A stretch of DNA of 6,679 bases from Massilia sp. (GCA_028291845.1 JAQGNM010000114.1:1-6679); one strand, 5' to 3'; counted from the first letter of the stretch, positions 1 through 4,987 are shown. Numbers and translations are program-made. Notes: generated by a model from the sequence alone, not told the origin.

Positions 1-509
1 GGATCGGCGCCGGCCTCGACTCGATCCACACGCCGAAAGAAGGTTCGTCGCGCGTGCTGACCCAGTTCCTCGGTCACATCGTCCGCGGCGAGAACATCCA
101 GCTGGTCGACGGCGGCGCGCAAAAGCGTTCGTTCACCTATGCCGACGACGGCATCGACGCGCTGGTGCGCATCATCGCCAACGAAGGCGGCGTTGCCACC
201 GGCAAGATCTACAACATCGGCAACCCGGCCAACAATTATTCGATCCGCGAACTGGCGACGATGATGCTGGAACTGGCGGCCGAGTATCCCGAGTACGCCG
301 AATCGGCCAAAAAAGTGCACCTGGTGGAAACCAGCTCGGGCGCAAACTACGGCGCCGGCTACCAGGACGTGCAGAACCGCGTGCCGAAGATCCAGAACAC
401 CATGGATGAACTGGGCTGGAAGCCGCGGTTTACCATGCGCGACGCGCTGGTCGGCATTTTCGATTCGTACAAAAACGATCTGTCGGGCGCCAAGCAGCTG
501 AACAATTAA
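1..509 (+). CDS. ArnA-like UDP-4-keto-pentose/UDP-xylose synthase (NAD-dependent epimerase/dehydratase family), 3' part
   Basis: The reading frame is open from the window edge (first full codon at 3) to TAA at 507-509, so the 5' end is missing only because of the window. The 168 visible residues match the C-terminal half of the ArnA dehydrogenase domain as I remember it: an SSRxxTQ segment, then IQLVDGGAQKRSFTYADDGI (the substrate-side DGG.QKR.FT motif), then IYNIGNP, then GYQDVQNR. The Arg of the last motif (codon 378-380) corresponds to the catalytic Arg of E. coli ArnA. In the family, UDP-glucuronate is oxidised and decarboxylated to UDP-4-keto-pentose; some bacterial homologues reduce this on to UDP-xylose. 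The product feeds aminoarabinose addition to lipid A or surface polysaccharide. It acts in the cytoplasm. The N-terminal NAD-binding Rossmann part, and any formyltransferase domain, lie outside the window, so the exact subtype and the symbol arnA cannot be settled. A strong terminator follows 25 bases after the stop, making this the last gene of its transcript. Confidence 0.88.
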   Translation, partial: IGAGLDSIHTPKEGSSRVLTQFLGHIVRGENIQLVDGGAQKRSFTYADDGIDALVRIIANEGGVATGKIYNIGNPANNYSIRELATMMLELAAEYPEYAESAKKVHLVETSSGANYGAGYQDVQNRVPKIQNTMDELGWKPRFTMRDALVGIFDSYKNDLSGAKQLNN

Positions 510-534
510 GCAAGTCAAGCAGCAAGGGATGGAT

Positions 535-565
535 GCCGGGCGCGAAAGCGCCCGGCTTTTTTTTT
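535..565 (+). terminator. Rho-independent terminator of the UDP-sugar synthase gene
   Basis: A perfect 9-bp GC-rich stem (GCCGGGCGC at 535-543, GCGCCCGGC at 548-556) closes a GAAA tetraloop of the GNRA type. Nine T residues follow directly (557-565). This is close to an ideal intrinsic terminator. It isolates the UDP-sugar synthase transcript from the PEP-CTERM gene, so that gene needs its own promoter. Confidence 0.95.
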
Positions 566-654
566 GCACGTCGACAATGGCTCGACGTTCGCATTGGAGT
601 GGATCCGTTTAGTTCTGATAAGAAATTAATATTAAGTATTTTTAATATATATTC

Positions 655-671
655 TTTTCATTCAATGAAAA
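655..671. promoter_or_regulatory. 17-bp perfect palindrome, candidate enhancer (activator site) for the sigma-54 promoter
   Basis: TTTTCATT (655-662) and AATGAAAA (664-671) are exact reverse complements around one central base (663). The centre lies about 128 bases before the transcription start expected for the sigma-54 promoter (near 791), within the usual range for enhancer sites of NtrC-family activators. The palindrome and distance are seen; binding by a PrsR-like activator is inferred. AT-rich DNA produces palindromes by chance more often, so certainty is limited. Confidence 0.4.
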
Positions 672-732
672 CTTGTCGAAAAATCTTACAAGATGATGGC
701 AATATAATAATCCGACCAGATAAATTATCCTG

Positions 733-745
733 CAAGTACTTGATA
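733..745 (-). promoter_or_regulatory. Candidate IHF binding site
   Basis: Read on the minus strand, 745-733 is TATCAAGTACTTG, which fits the IHF consensus WATCAANNNNTTR at every defined position. It sits between the distal palindrome (655-671) and the -24 element (766-767), with its centre about 52 bases before the expected start of transcription. IHF commonly bends DNA in this position so that an activator can touch sigma-54 polymerase. Part of it is also a 10-bp palindrome (CAAGTACTTG, 733-742), so it could instead be a repressor or activator site. Confidence 0.45.
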
Positions 746-763
746 TTTAACGAAAAATTTCTT

Positions 764-780
764 CTGGTATGAGAATTGCT
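764..780 (+). promoter_or_regulatory. Sigma-54 (RpoN) -24/-12 promoter of the PEP-CTERM gene
   Basis: CTGGTATGAGAATTGCT matches the sigma-54 consensus YTGGCACGrNNNTTGCW with two mismatches. The invariant GG (766-767) and GC (778-779) are separated by exactly 10 bases as required. Transcription would begin near 791, giving a leader of about 38 bases to the ATG at 830. PEP-CTERM/exosortase loci are known often to be controlled by the PrsK-PrsR two-component pair with RpoN, so the promoter type fits the downstream gene. Confidence 0.7.
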
Positions 781-819
781 TATATTTTTGCAGTGGATAT
801 ATTCGGTCTCTCAGCTTTC

Positions 820-824
820 AAGGA
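820..824 (+). promoter_or_regulatory. Ribosome binding site fixing the PEP-CTERM start codon
   Basis: AAGGA stands 5 bases before the ATG at 830. The frame is also open upstream to a TTG at 776, but that codon lies inside the -12 box of the sigma-54 promoter and would add 18 residues in front of a normal signal peptide. The ATG at 830 is therefore the start. Confidence 0.8.
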
Positions 825-829
825 TAATT

Positions 830-1456
830 ATGAAAAACGTTCTCGCATTCCTGGCACTTGGCATTGCACTTATCGCACCTGTTCGCGCCGACGCCATTTA
901 CACCTCGTCCGCCACCTTTGTGCCGAATGTAGCTGCCGGTGCTTACACTGAAGAGTTCGCCGAGGATCGGGGCGCCGACGGCGAGATTACGAACGAGAGC
1001 ACTTACACGAACGGCGTATTCACGTATGTCGTCTCGGCTAACGGCGGACTGGTTTTCACCGGTCAGTTCGTCGGTACCAACATCGACGATGACAACCTGG
1101 TCGTCACTTTTATTGGCGCGGACGTCACCGCTGTCGGCGGAAACATCTATGCGACCAATGCGTTCAATGACTTCGTTAATCTGTTGGTCACGGTTACCTT
1201 GAACAACGGCACTACGGCAAGCTACACCCCTGCGACCGCCAATGACGCGTTTATCGGCTTTACGACCGACCTGGCCATTACATCGCTGACCATCAGTGGA
1301 GTGCCTGGCAACTTTCTCGCCATCGATAGCCTGATTGTCGGCGTGGCTGCGACCGTCGCGCCGCCGGACACCGACGTTCCCGAGCCAGCCAGTCTGGCGA
1401 TCATGGGCCTGGGTCTGGCTGGTGTGGCCTTCATCCGCCGCCGCTACGCCGCCTAA
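830..1456 (+). CDS. PEP-CTERM sorting domain-containing exported protein, 208 aa
   Basis: The protein begins with a Sec signal peptide (MKN, hydrophobic core, probable cleavage after ADA near residue 22). It ends in a classic PEP-CTERM sorting signal: VPEP at 183-186, a hydrophobic Ala/Gly/Leu-rich transmembrane stretch at about 188-202, then the basic tail RRRYAA. In this family an exosortase (XrtA/EpsH type) in the inner membrane cuts near the PEP motif and passes the protein to the cell surface or exopolysaccharide matrix. The body (about 23-180) has no cysteine, is rich in Thr, Asn, Ala, Val and acidic residues, and has alternating hydrophobic strands such as LLVTVTLNNGTTASYTP, suggesting a beta-sandwich; I recognise no specific domain. 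No exosortase or glycan gene is next to it, so it is probably an orphan target processed by an exosortase encoded elsewhere. A sigma-54 promoter lies upstream and a terminator downstream, so it is monocistronic. The sorting signal is certain; the exact role is unknown. Confidence 0.92.
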   Translation: MKNVLAFLALGIALIAPVRADAIYTSSATFVPNVAAGAYTEEFAEDRGADGEITNESTYTNGVFTYVVSANGGLVFTGQFVGTNIDDDNLVVTFIGADVTAVGGNIYATNAFNDFVNLLVTVTLNNGTTASYTPATANDAFIGFTTDLAITSLTISGVPGNFLAIDSLIVGVAATVAPPDTDVPEPASLAIMGLGLAGVAFIRRRYAA

Positions 1457-1469
1457 GGCATCGATACAG

Positions 1470-1485
1470 CCCGGCGCGCGCCGGG
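1470..1485. repeat. 16-bp perfect GC palindrome after the PEP-CTERM stop codon
   Basis: CCCGGCGCGCGCCGGG is its own reverse complement. It lies 13 bases after the TAA of the PEP-CTERM gene and 10 bases before the terminator stem. In RNA it could form a very stable hairpin and may protect the mRNA 3' end or help termination. It has no T-run of its own. Confidence 0.6.
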
Positions 1486-1495
1486 AACCGCAGCC

Positions 1496-1521
1496 AAGCC
1501 ACTGTCCGGTGGCTTTTTTTT
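1496..1521 (+). terminator. Rho-independent terminator of the PEP-CTERM gene
   Basis: AAGCCAC (1496-1502) pairs with GTGGCTT (1509-1515) around a TGTCCG loop, and the T-run covers 1514-1521. It lies 39 bases past the stop codon. On the other strand the stem is followed by TTGG rather than a T-tract, so it should not work well for the convergent thioesterase gene. Confidence 0.85.
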
Positions 1522-1540
1522 CGCGCTGAGGTTTGGGTTT

Positions 1541-1993
1541 TTATGGCAGGTAGGCAGTGACGAATTCCGGCGGCAAGCGTTTCGGCTTGCCGCTTTGTAG
1601 CTCGATGCACACCAGCTCCCAGTGGCCGCGCATGACGGTGGCGCCGTCGCTGTCGCGGATCAGCTGAAAGTTGCGCCGCATGCTCAGCTTGCCGTCGCCA
1701 CTTGACAGCCAGGTGCCCAGGCTCAAAGTTTCTCCCTCGAAAGTCGGCAACAGGTACTCGTAGGCCGCGCTGCGGATCGCCATGGCGCGGTCCAGGCGGC
1801 GGTAATCGTCCAGGCTCAAGCCGAGCGCGTGCGAATGCGCCCAGGCGGCCTGCTCGCACCATTGTACGTAGACAGCATTATTGGTGTGGTTCAAGCCGTC
1901 GATGTCGGCTGCGCGCGGGCAGACGGCGGCAATATAAGGGGCAGGGTGGTCCCAGTCGGGCATGAGCGCTTTCAAAGTTGGCGTGCCCGCCAT
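1541..1993 (-). CDS. Acyl-CoA thioesterase, 4-hydroxybenzoyl-CoA thioesterase (4HBT) hotdog family
   Basis: At 150 aa the protein has the usual size of a single-hotdog thioesterase. The family signature is clear near the N terminus: ADIDGLNHTNNAVYVQWCEQ at about 29-48. This contains the D-x-D-x-x-x-H-x-N-N pattern with D32, H36, N38/N39 and Y42, and a Glu (E47) where the long hotdog helix begins. The remainder (ETLSLGTWL, MRRNFQLIRDSDGATVMRGHWELVCIE) fits the beta-strands of the fold. These enzymes hydrolyse acyl-CoA or acyl-ACP thioesters in the cytoplasm; the substrate cannot be read from the sequence. There is no signal peptide. The ATG at 1993 is taken as the start. An internal ATG at 1963 (residue 11) has a weak GAAAG ahead of it and would still keep the whole domain, so the start is uncertain. 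The gene is convergent with the PEP-CTERM gene and divergent from the Spy-like gene, with no operon partner seen. Confidence 0.87.
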   Translation of the reverse strand: MAGTPTLKALMPDWDHPAPYIAAVCPRAADIDGLNHTNNAVYVQWCEQAAWAHSHALGLSLDDYRRLDRAMAIRSAAYEYLLPTFEGETLSLGTWLSSGDGKLSMRRNFQLIRDSDGATVMRGHWELVCIELQSGKPKRLPPEFVTAYLP

Positions 1994-2026
1994 GTTAAGC
2001 CATGTAAAACAATGTTAAGCCATGTA
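1992..2026. repeat. 15-bp direct repeat with 20-bp period at the thioesterase start
   Basis: ATGTTAAGCCATGTA occurs exactly at 1992-2006 and again at 2012-2026, separated by AAACA. The period of 20 bp is about two helical turns, which puts both copies on the same face of the DNA, as for a tandem operator. The proximal copy overlaps the proposed thioesterase start codon (1991-1993 on the minus strand). Each copy also contains ATG GCT TAA when read on the minus strand. Confidence 0.85.
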
Positions 2027-2044
2027 TCGCGCCGGAGCGCAGCC

Positions 2045-2059
2045 GTAAGAAATTGTAAT
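2045..2059 (+). promoter_or_regulatory. Possible CpxR-like direct repeat (GTAA-type) upstream of the Spy-like gene
   Basis: GTAAG (2045-2049) and GTAAT (2055-2059), separated by 5 bases, resemble the enterobacterial CpxR box GTAAA-N(4-8)-GTAAA with one mismatch in each half. The downstream product belongs to the CpxP/Spy family, which CpxR controls in enterobacteria. Use of such a box in a betaproteobacterium is inference, and the motif is short. Confidence 0.25.
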
Positions 2060-2087
2060 TCCGAATAGAGTTGCCGATTCGCCAGCT

Positions 2088-2093
2088 TATAGT
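2088..2093 (+). promoter_or_regulatory. Possible -10 element for the leader or small RNA ahead of the Spy-like gene
   Basis: TATAGT differs from the -10 consensus TATAAT at one position. No good -35 element is seen at 16-18 bases; TTGCCG at 2071 is only 11 bases away. An activator at the 2045-2059 repeat could make up for this. Transcription would start near 2100, before the hairpin at 2129-2149. Confidence 0.3.
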
Positions 2094-2128
2094 GTCCTTG
2101 CGTTATCCCTCCCACCGATAAAGTGGTT

Positions 2129-2155
2129 GCCCACGGAACCCCCGTGGGCTTTTTT
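2129..2155 (+). terminator. Intrinsic terminator-like hairpin in the leader of the Spy-like gene
   Basis: GCCCACGG (2129-2136) pairs perfectly with CCGTGGGC (2142-2149) around a 5-base loop, followed by six T residues (2150-2155). It has the form of a strong Rho-independent terminator. No plus-strand gene precedes it, because the thioesterase runs the other way. It ends only 17 bases before the ATG at 2173. It may be a leader attenuator or the 3' end of a small RNA. A weaker competing hairpin, GTGG (2123-2126) with CCAC (2131-2134), would exclude it. Confidence 0.75.
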
Positions 2156-2161
2156 ATGCCT

Positions 2162-2165
2162 GGAG
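2162..2165 (+). promoter_or_regulatory. Ribosome binding site of the Spy-like gene
   Basis: GGAG stands 7 bases before the ATG at 2173 and directly follows the T-run of the hairpin. It fixes this start, which also gives a normal signal peptide. Confidence 0.7.
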
Positions 2166-2172
2166 CTGAGCC

Positions 2173-2745
2173 ATGAACCGACTTCCTCTCGTCCTTGCCC
2201 GCCTGGCCGGGTCCCTGTTGCTGGCCGGCATGTGCAGCGCCGCCTTGGCGATTCCGGTGATGGAAATGCGCGCCGAAGACCTGGTGCCGATGGCGTCGGA
2301 ATTTCGCCGGGAACTCACACTGACGCCGAATCAACTGTCGCTGTGGCAGCGCGTCGACAGCCGCAGCAAGGCGATCCTGCGCGAACGCCAGGCGCGCCGC
2401 GAGCGGCTGCAGGCGGCCTTGAACAGCGGCGTGGCCATGCCGACGGTGGAACTGCGCGATTTGAACAAACTCATCGATGCCGAAAACACCGCCGTCGCCC
2501 AGGAAGATCAGCAACTACGCGCGATGTGGCTTGAAGTGAACGACGCCCTCGACGACAAGCAGCGCCAGCAGGTCGCCACCATGATCGGCGAACAATTGAT
2601 GCGAGTGGCGCCGGACGGCAGCCGCGCCGCGCCGCGGGGAGCGGAGCGGGGAGGCAAGGGCGATACGGGGGACAAGCGCGGTGCTGGCAGCCGGCGCGGC
2701 GGGATGGGCGGCGGCATCAATATCGGCGGCGCCGGCCCGGGCTAG
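2173..2745 (+). CDS. Periplasmic Spy/CpxP-like LTxxQ-motif protein with Gly/Arg-rich tail, 190 aa
   Basis: The N terminus is a Sec signal peptide (hydrophobic core at 4-25, probable cleavage after ALA at 26). The Cys at 21 is not a lipobox, as Met precedes it. The mature part is mainly helical and charged. LTPNQ at 50-54 starts a long Arg/Glu/Gln-rich helix, and a second similar motif, LDDKQRQQV, is at 126-134. Two such motifs flanking long helices are the mark of the CpxP/Spy family, which in enterobacteria are periplasmic stress chaperones or sensor modulators. From about 150 to 190 the protein turns into a low-complexity basic tail with RGG and GGMGGG runs, probably disordered and not part of the core family. 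The gene starts just after a terminator-like hairpin. No terminator is seen between it and the peptidase gene, 120 bases on, so read-through is possible. The family is assigned from motifs and size, and the function is inferred. Confidence 0.72.
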   Translation: MNRLPLVLARLAGSLLLAGMCSAALAIPVMEMRAEDLVPMASEFRRELTLTPNQLSLWQRVDSRSKAILRERQARRERLQAALNSGVAMPTVELRDLNKLIDAENTAVAQEDQQLRAMWLEVNDALDDKQRQQVATMIGEQLMRVAPDGSRAAPRGAERGGKGDTGDKRGAGSRRGGMGGGINIGGAGPG

Positions 2746-2865
2746 CAAGGTCAATACGCGCTCGATGCAAGCAAGCAGGTAGTGGGCCGGGGCCGGTTGG
2801 GGTGTGATACGCTTGGCGTTCGGCGAACCGCCGGCCTCTTCTATCTGCCCCATAAGGACACTGCA
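2746..2865 (+). promoter_or_regulatory. Intergenic region upstream of the first M13 peptidase, with a weak promoter candidate
   Basis: No terminator follows the Spy-like gene. A possible -10 element, TACGCT (2808-2813, in the context TGATACGCT), has no convincing -35. A G-rich stretch (2784-2802) lies just upstream. AAGGA at 2854-2858 is the ribosome binding site of the peptidase, 7 bases before its TTG start at 2866. Whether the peptidase has its own promoter or depends on read-through is not clear. Confidence 0.3.
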
Positions 2866-4908
2866 TTGAAACCATTTCTGCTCAGTACCCTGACCTTGAG
2901 CCTGGCGAGCGCTTTCGCCTTTGCCGCTGAACCGGTGACCCCGGCCGCGCCAATTTCCGGTATCGCCAAGGAGTACATCAACCCGTCCGTGCGCGCGCAG
3001 GACGACTTTTTTACTTACCTCAACGGCGAATGGCTTCGTACCACGGAAATCCCGGCGGACAAGTCGAGCTGGGGTACCTTTGCCAAGATGCGCGACGACC
3101 TCAATCCGCAGTTGCAGAGCATTATCCAGGCAGCACAAAAAGATCCGAAGAAGCGGCCCGGCACCGAGACGCAAAAAATCGGCGACCTGTACGGCAGCTA
3201 CATGGACGAGGCCCGCTTGAACGATCTCGGCTATAAGCCGCTCACCGGCGAACTGCAGCGCATTCGCATGGTCAAGGACAAGAAAGGCTTGCCGGCACTG
3301 ATCGCCCACCTGGCGCAGATCGGCGTGTCGACCCCGTACGCCATGTACGTCGGCCAGGATGCCCGCAAGTCGACCGCCTACGCCGTCAGCATCAGCCAGA
3401 GCGGCCTGGGCTTGCCTGATCGCGATTACTACCTCAAGAAGGACGACGCCAAGCTGGCCGATGCCCTGGCCAAATACGAGGAATATGTTGCCCGCAGCCT
3501 CGGCATGGTCGGCGAGAAGAACCCCGCCGCCGAAGCAAAAGCCATCGTGGCGCTGGAAACCGCGCTGGCCCAGGCCCAGTGGACCAAGGTCGAAAACCGC
3601 GATCCGGTCAAGCGCTACAACAAGATGAGCTTTACGGAACTGGCCGCGCTGACCCCCGGCTACGACTGGAACACCGCGTTGGCCGGCGCCGGTGTGGCCG
3701 GCAAGACCGATTACGTCATCGTCGGCCAGCCCAGCTACCTGAAGGCAATGGACCAGGTGCTGGCGCAGACCGACCTCGCCACCCTGAAATCGTATTTCAC
3801 GTGGCAGCTGGTGCGCGCCTACGCGCCGTACCTGTCGAAAGATTTTTACGATGCCAATTTCGCCTTCTACGGCACGGTTATTTCCGGCACCAAGGAAAAC
3901 CAGCCGCGCTGGAAAAACGCCGTCGGCACCGTCGAAAACGTGCTGGGCGAAGCGGTCGGCCACATCTACGTGACGCAACACTTCCCGGCCGAGAGAAAGG
4001 CGAGGATGGAGCAGCTGGTCGCCAACGTGCTGGCGGCCTATAAACAAAGCATCGACACGCTTGACTGGATGAGCCCGGAAACGAAAAAAGAGGCGCAGGC
4101 CAAGCTGGCCAGGTTCACGCCGAAAATCGGCTACCCGGACAAGTGGCGCGATTACTCGGCCTTGACGATCAAGCCGAACGATTTGGCCGGCAACATCATG
4201 CGCGCCCGCACCTTCGCCTACAACCGCGGCATCAACAAGCTGGGCAAACCGATCGACCGCGACGAATGGGGCATGACCCCGCAAACCGTCAACGCCTACT
4301 ACAGCTCGACGATGAACGAGATTGTGTTCCCGGCGTCCATCCTGCAGCCGCCGTTTTTCGACATGCGTGCCGACGACGCCGTCAACTATGGCGCCATCGG
4401 CGCCGTGATCGGCCACGAAATCAGCCACGGCTTCGATGACAAGGGCAGCATGTCGGACGGCGACGGCAATTTGCGCGACTGGTGGACCAAGGAAGACCGC
4501 GCCCGCTTCCAGGCCAAGGCCGACGCCCTGGTGGCGCAGTACAACAGCTACAGCCCCTTGCCTGGCTACAACGTCAATGGCGCGCTGACCCTGGGCGAAA
4601 ACATCGGCGACAACTCCGGCGTTGCGATCGCCTATAAAGCCTATAAATTGTCGCTGAGCGGCAAGCCGGCGCCGGTGATCGACGGCTTTACGGGCGACCA
4701 GCGTTTCTTCATGGGTTTCGGCCAGGTCTGGCGCATGAAAATGCGCGAAGAGCAGCAAATCGTGCAAGTGAAAACCGACCCGCATTCGCCCGGCCAGTTC
4801 CGCACCAACGGCACCATGGTCAACCAGCCGGCATTTTATGAAGCCTTCGGTGTGAAACCGGGCGACAAGATGTATGTGGCGCCGGAAAAGCGCGTGATCA
4901 TCTGGTAA
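2866..4908 (+). CDS. M13 family (neprilysin/PepO-like) zinc metallopeptidase, first of two tandem paralogues, 680 aa
   Basis: This is a full-length M13 enzyme with an N-terminal signal peptide (probable cleavage after FAA near 21). The M13 N-terminal domain begins near Y37 (YINPSVRAQDDFF) and runs to about 430. The catalytic domain has the substrate-binding NAYY at 476-479, the zinc motif HEISH at 517-521 (ligands H517 and H521, catalytic E518), and GENIGD at 578-583, with E578 as third ligand and D582. DPHSPGQFR carries H640 and R646, the counterparts of neprilysin His711 and Arg717. The chain ends in RVIIW, keeping the usual terminal Trp. Every key residue is present, so the enzyme should be active and cut oligopeptides in the periplasm or outside. 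The TTG at 2866 is chosen because AAGGA precedes it by 7 bases and it starts exactly at the signal peptide; a longer GTG start at 2782 would add 28 residues ahead of the signal. A close paralogue follows 83 bases downstream. Confidence 0.95.
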   Translation: MKPFLLSTLTLSLASAFAFAAEPVTPAAPISGIAKEYINPSVRAQDDFFTYLNGEWLRTTEIPADKSSWGTFAKMRDDLNPQLQSIIQAAQKDPKKRPGTETQKIGDLYGSYMDEARLNDLGYKPLTGELQRIRMVKDKKGLPALIAHLAQIGVSTPYAMYVGQDARKSTAYAVSISQSGLGLPDRDYYLKKDDAKLADALAKYEEYVARSLGMVGEKNPAAEAKAIVALETALAQAQWTKVENRDPVKRYNKMSFTELAALTPGYDWNTALAGAGVAGKTDYVIVGQPSYLKAMDQVLAQTDLATLKSYFTWQLVRAYAPYLSKDFYDANFAFYGTVISGTKENQPRWKNAVGTVENVLGEAVGHIYVTQHFPAERKARMEQLVANVLAAYKQSIDTLDWMSPETKKEAQAKLARFTPKIGYPDKWRDYSALTIKPNDLAGNIMRARTFAYNRGINKLGKPIDRDEWGMTPQTVNAYYSSTMNEIVFPASILQPPFFDMRADDAVNYGAIGAVIGHEISHGFDDKGSMSDGDGNLRDWWTKEDRARFQAKADALVAQYNSYSPLPGYNVNGALTLGENIGDNSGVAIAYKAYKLSLSGKPAPVIDGFTGDQRFFMGFGQVWRMKMREEQQIVQVKTDPHSPGQFRTNGTMVNQPAFYEAFGVKPGDKMYVAPEKRVIIW

Positions 4909-4925
4909 ATCGTTTATGCAGTTTG

Positions 4926-4962
4926 TGACCGGAACCTTCGCAGGCTCCGGTCATTCTTATTT
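4926..4962 (+). terminator. Hairpin between the two M13 genes, probable weak terminator or processing site
   Basis: TGACCGGA (4926-4933) pairs with TCCGGTCA (4946-4953). After one A-C mismatch, three more pairs (CCT 4935-4937 with AGG 4942-4944) close a TCGC loop. The tail TTCTTATTT is T-rich but interrupted. It lies 17 bases after the first peptidase stop. It may lower expression of the second gene or stabilise the upstream mRNA rather than stop transcription fully. Confidence 0.55.
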
Positions 4963-4982
4963 CCGTCAACAATAAAATACCC

Positions 4983-4987
4983 GGAGA
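4983..4987 (+). promoter_or_regulatory. Ribosome binding site fixing the GTG start of the second M13 gene
   Basis: GGAGA lies 4-5 bases before GTG at 4992. An in-frame ATG at 5040 would cut away most of the signal peptide, so the GTG is preferred. Confidence 0.75.

Larger units (their letters stand above)
566..829. other. AT-rich intergenic control region upstream of the PEP-CTERM gene
   Basis: No credible gene is seen between the terminator at 565 and the start codon at 830. From about 610 to 815 the sequence is strikingly AT-rich (40 G/C in the 160 bases 621-780) compared with the GC-rich genes on both sides. It carries several inverted repeats: ATATTAA at 629-635 with TTAATAT at 642-648, the 17-bp palindrome 655-671, CTTGT at 672-676 with ACAAG at 688-692, GATAA-A-TTATC at 719-729, and CAAGTACTTG at 733-742. 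A sigma-54 promoter lies at 764-780. The short open frames here are low-complexity and lack coding character. Confidence 0.8.

Noticed and set aside
703..708. Perfect sigma-70 -10 hexamer TATAAT upstream of the PEP-CTERM gene
   Set aside because: No -35 element lies 16-18 bases upstream (AAAATC is there) and there is no extended -10. In such AT-rich DNA the hexamer is expected by chance. A minor promoter cannot be excluded.
533..772. A 79-codon plus-strand open frame in the intergenic region
   Set aside because: It starts inside the terminator stem, runs through the T-tract and the AT-rich region, and has no ribosome binding site or coding character.
1431..1965. Open frames overlapping the thioesterase gene on either strand (for example 1431-1862 minus and 1702-1965 plus)
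   Set aside because: They are Arg/Pro/Ala-rich shadow frames; the frame with the 4HBT signature is the real gene.
2221..2240. A lipoprotein lipobox in the Spy-like protein (LAGMC)
   Set aside because: The residue before the Cys is Met, not Gly, Ala or Ser, and a good signal peptidase I site (ALA) follows at residue 26.
2515..4785. A 756-codon open frame on the minus strand across the first M13 gene
   Set aside because: It is antisense to a gene whose product has all M13 motifs. Its translation is an Arg/His/Val/Gly-rich mix without recognisable domains, as expected opposite GC-rich codons.
4973..4978. TAAAAT as a -10 element for the second M13 gene
   Set aside because: Transcription would start near 4985, inside the ribosome binding site (4983-4987), and there is no -35 match at the right distance.
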